Positions 62,247 to 64,000 of a DNA stretch of 64,000 nt are shown here, piece by piece. A program made the translations under genes and the position numbers. This DNA is from Candidatus Saccharimonadota bacterium (GTDB taxonomy: Bacteria > Patescibacteriota > Saccharimonadia > Saccharimonadales > Saccharimonadaceae), in NCBI GenBank assembly GCA_017515205.1, contig JAFWHN010000001.1, positions 62,001 to 126,000 on the forward strand, read 5' to 3'. The notes beneath the pieces are model-generated. The model made no database searches and was not told the DNA's origin. It worked only from the letters and a program-made list of their open reading frames with translations. Positions within the stretch are counted from its first letter, which is position 1; each line of letters opens with the position of its first letter.

Positions 62247-62252
62247 ATTATA
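62247..62252 (-). promoter_or_regulatory. -10 box of the ABC exporter operon
   Basis: TGTTATAAT, 8 nt before the ATG at 62238; leaderless or nearly so. Confidence 0.5.
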
Positions 62253-62255
62253 ACA

Positions 62256-64000
62256 CTAACTACATTTTCCATTTTTTAAATCTGACACCATTCCACGAGC
62301 TTTCAGATAATGTTCCAAAGAGTCATATTCACCATTATTATATTTGCCAGTTGCTATTTCTGTAGCCGGGACCACACCCACATATCGATAGTGCCAAGTT
62401 TCATATAGTCCAGTCGTACCATTTGCGTCGACGTTCAAAGGCTCGCTCATTGAACCACCTGCCCACTCAGCTGGAAAACGATCAATAAAACCATATTTAT
62501 ATGAGTTAGCATAAAGCCATTGCCAATCAATGTGCTGATTGTAAGTATCTGTATCAAGTTCAGTGCCATAAGCCGGATCTAGAAGATCGCAAGTTAGTCC
62601 CGTATGATGATCGGAAGTGCCTGTAGCTGCGCACAGTCGACCACAAGTCGTGCCACGTGCACGATAACACGAACGCGTCTCGAAGGTATGCCCAGGATAA
62701 TCCGATTCATATGCTTTAACCATTTGGTTTAAATGCTCAGCCGCTTCAACAGTTAACAAATTGTCGCCATTGTAAGCATTTCCTTCAACAATTCCATAGC
62801 GTGATGACACACTTACGAGTTGTGATTTTTGTGCGTCGATATAACTAACCTCTACCGGAAAATTTGGGTTAATTAGCATTAGGTTGCCAAAACCCAGCGT
62901 GCAATTCCCTGAATTATCAGGCTGGCTGTTGGCCGAAGTAGAATTCGTATCGGTGTTTTTTTCTGTTTCCTCCACTGGCTGAACATCTTCTTCAACTACA
63001 GACTCATTCTCCTCATTTTCCTTAGTTTCTGTATTCAACATTCCGCCATGATTCCATCCAAAACTATGCGCTAATCTTTCACCAAGAGTTGGTACCATTT
63101 CGTATTTTTCTGCAGTGACAGCTACATTATAATCATACTTTCCAACTCTTACTTTAAGCGAGCCATCCTCACCATCCATAACGAGATCAACCTGTTTATC
63201 CGCCTTTTTCCAACCGATGACTTTCAAATCATCATTTGCCGTGATTGCTACTGGACCAGTCCACCAACTATCATAATACCCAACGGTTTGGCCAGTAGTT
63301 ATTATGGTTTGTTCTTTTATGAGGTCTTGCATTGCAGTTGTAACAGCTAAACTATCGTCAAAGGATTGCAATCTAGTTGGTGCGCCAAGTAATGCGGTTG
63401 TTATGATATGCCCCCCCTCCAAATATCCAGATACTAAGCAGTATCCTGAAACATCGCCGATAAAACCTGTTTTGATACCAGAAATTCGATTCTGGCCGAG
63501 TATTTTATTAGTATTTTCAATCTTGCCGGCTATAGGTATTTCATATTCAGCCGTGCCAACTATTGTGCTAAGCACTGGATTTGAAAGTATTCTTTGTCCA
63601 ATCATAGCTAAATCAGCAGTTGTACTTGTGGTACTAGCATCAAATCCACTCGCATCTACTCCAATGGATGTGTCGGCAATTCCCCATTCTACAAGTTTAG
63701 CGCTAGCAAAGTCATGATACTGTTCCATTGAACCAAACGCCCATATTGCGAGCGAATCAGCCATATTATTTGAGGAAGCTAAAAACACTGCCATTAAAGC
63801 GTCATATTCGCTAATTTTTTCACCCACCGAAACTCTCGTATTTGATCCATCGTGAGCAACATACCATAAATATCGCTCGTACATTTCTTGTGTAATAGTA
63901 ATAGTCTCGCCATTCTCTCCAGCATTGAATGGTTTTTGTTCCATAACCATTAAGCCCAGAATCATTTTAGCAGTACTAGCAGTGGGTAAAACTTTTTTCT
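62256..64000 (-). CDS. Peptidase S11 (DacA-like) fused to VanY D-Ala-D-Ala carboxypeptidase, 5' end outside window
   Basis: The frame stays open to the window end, so the start is missing. The penicillin-binding S11 domain shows PTASTAKM (SxxK) in the first visible codons, ASSNNMADS (SxN) and GIKTGF (KTG). A DacA-type C-domain and an acidic linker (about 330-365 of the visible part) lead to an M15B VanY domain with SDHHTGLTCD (zinc His and Asp) and ETWHYRYVG. Both domains remove the terminal D-alanine from wall peptides, one by a serine and one by zinc. A signal peptide should lie upstream. Confidence 0.9.
   Translation of the reverse strand, partial: KKVLPTASTAKMILGLMVMEQKPFNAGENGETITITQEMYERYLWYVAHDGSNTRVSVGEKISEYDALMAVFLASSNNMADSLAIWAFGSMEQYHDFASAKLVEWGIADTSIGVDASGFDASTTSTTADLAMIGQRILSNPVLSTIVGTAEYEIPIAGKIENTNKILGQNRISGIKTGFIGDVSGYCLVSGYLEGGHIITTALLGAPTRLQSFDDSLAVTTAMQDLIKEQTIITTGQTVGYYDSWWTGPVAITANDDLKVIGWKKADKQVDLVMDGEDGSLKVRVGKYDYNVAVTAEKYEMVPTLGERLAHSFGWNHGGMLNTETKENEENESVVEEDVQPVEETEKNTDTNSTSANSQPDNSGNCTLGFGNLMLINPNFPVEVSYIDAQKSQLVSVSSRYGIVEGNAYNGDNLLTVEAAEHLNQMVKAYESDYPGHTFETRSCYRARGTTCGRLCAATGTSDHHTGLTCDLLDPAYGTELDTDTYNQHIDWQWLYANSYKYGFIDRFPAEWAGGSMSEPLNVDANGTTGLYETWHYRYVGVVPATEIATGKYNNGEYDSLEHYLKARGMVSDLKNGKCS

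Overview
The window looks like a chromosome segment from a reduced, AT-rich bacterium of the Candidate Phyla Radiation (Patescibacteria), most probably Saccharibacteria (TM7). This is inferred from gene content, not from a marker tree: very short intergenic spaces, TGA used as a normal stop, several minimal housekeeping enzymes (UvrC without its C-terminal HhH region, AlaRS without C-Ala, a two-gene phosphoketolase), many membrane-anchored surface proteins with PxTG-like C-termini, a cutinase-like secreted hydrolase and a PilM/FtsA-like ATPase. No gene-free stretch exceeds 300 bases. No CRISPR array, insertion sequence, prophage or rRNA was seen.

Layout. 1-4.1 kb: split phosphoketolase and uvrB. 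4.1-11 kb: a DUF167 gene, lysS, greA, the frr-uppS-rseP-CPBP operon, then clpP-rpmE. 11-12.5 kb: rpsB-tsf. 12.5-19.4 kb: two surface proteins, tRNA-Leu(GAG), a membrane-anchored peptide-binding protein, secG, uvrC and a membrane-anchored protein. 19.4-24.6 kb: central carbon genes (eno; gap-rpiB-rpe-pfkB-LOG). 24.7-28.8 kb: a palindromic element, rpsL-rpsG, tig and an FAD oxidase. 28.8-33 kb: small membrane proteins, tRNA-Leu(UAG), rsmD and recG. 33-36.5 kb: an archaemetzincin-like protease, trmD, a candidate small RNA, obgE and an unknown gene. 36.6-45 kb: cell-wall genes (LysM-CHAP; a RuvX-MltG fusion), a soluble histidine kinase and response regulator with long proline-rich tails, a pseudouridine synthase and the PilM/FtsA-like ATPase. 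45-52.6 kb: alaS, the mnmA-cysteine desulfurase pair, tatD and typA. 52.6-64 kb: surface proteins including a cutinase-VWA fusion, dCMP deaminase, ung, tmk, a heterodimeric ABC exporter and an S11-VanY wall carboxypeptidase cut by the window end.

How the genes fit together. Rpe, RpiB, phosphoketolase, GAPDH and enolase make up much of a pentose-phosphate/phosphoketolase fermentation. CHAP, MltG, S11-VanY, UppS and the PilM/FtsA-like protein point to active peptidoglycan remodelling. The cutinase-VWA protein and the PxTG proteins are plausible surface contacts with a host cell.

The two strongest unexpected signals are these. (1) A roughly 116-bp palindromic element occurs just after rpsG and, in frame, inside uvrB, with compensatory base changes in its arms; a degenerate relative sits in frame in mnmA. 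(2) About twenty genes have a TATAAT-like -10 box, often in extended TGnTATAAT form, 6-8 nt before the start codon. This implies widespread leaderless mRNAs, while Shine-Dalgarno starts remain at ribosomal, operon-internal and many surface-protein genes.
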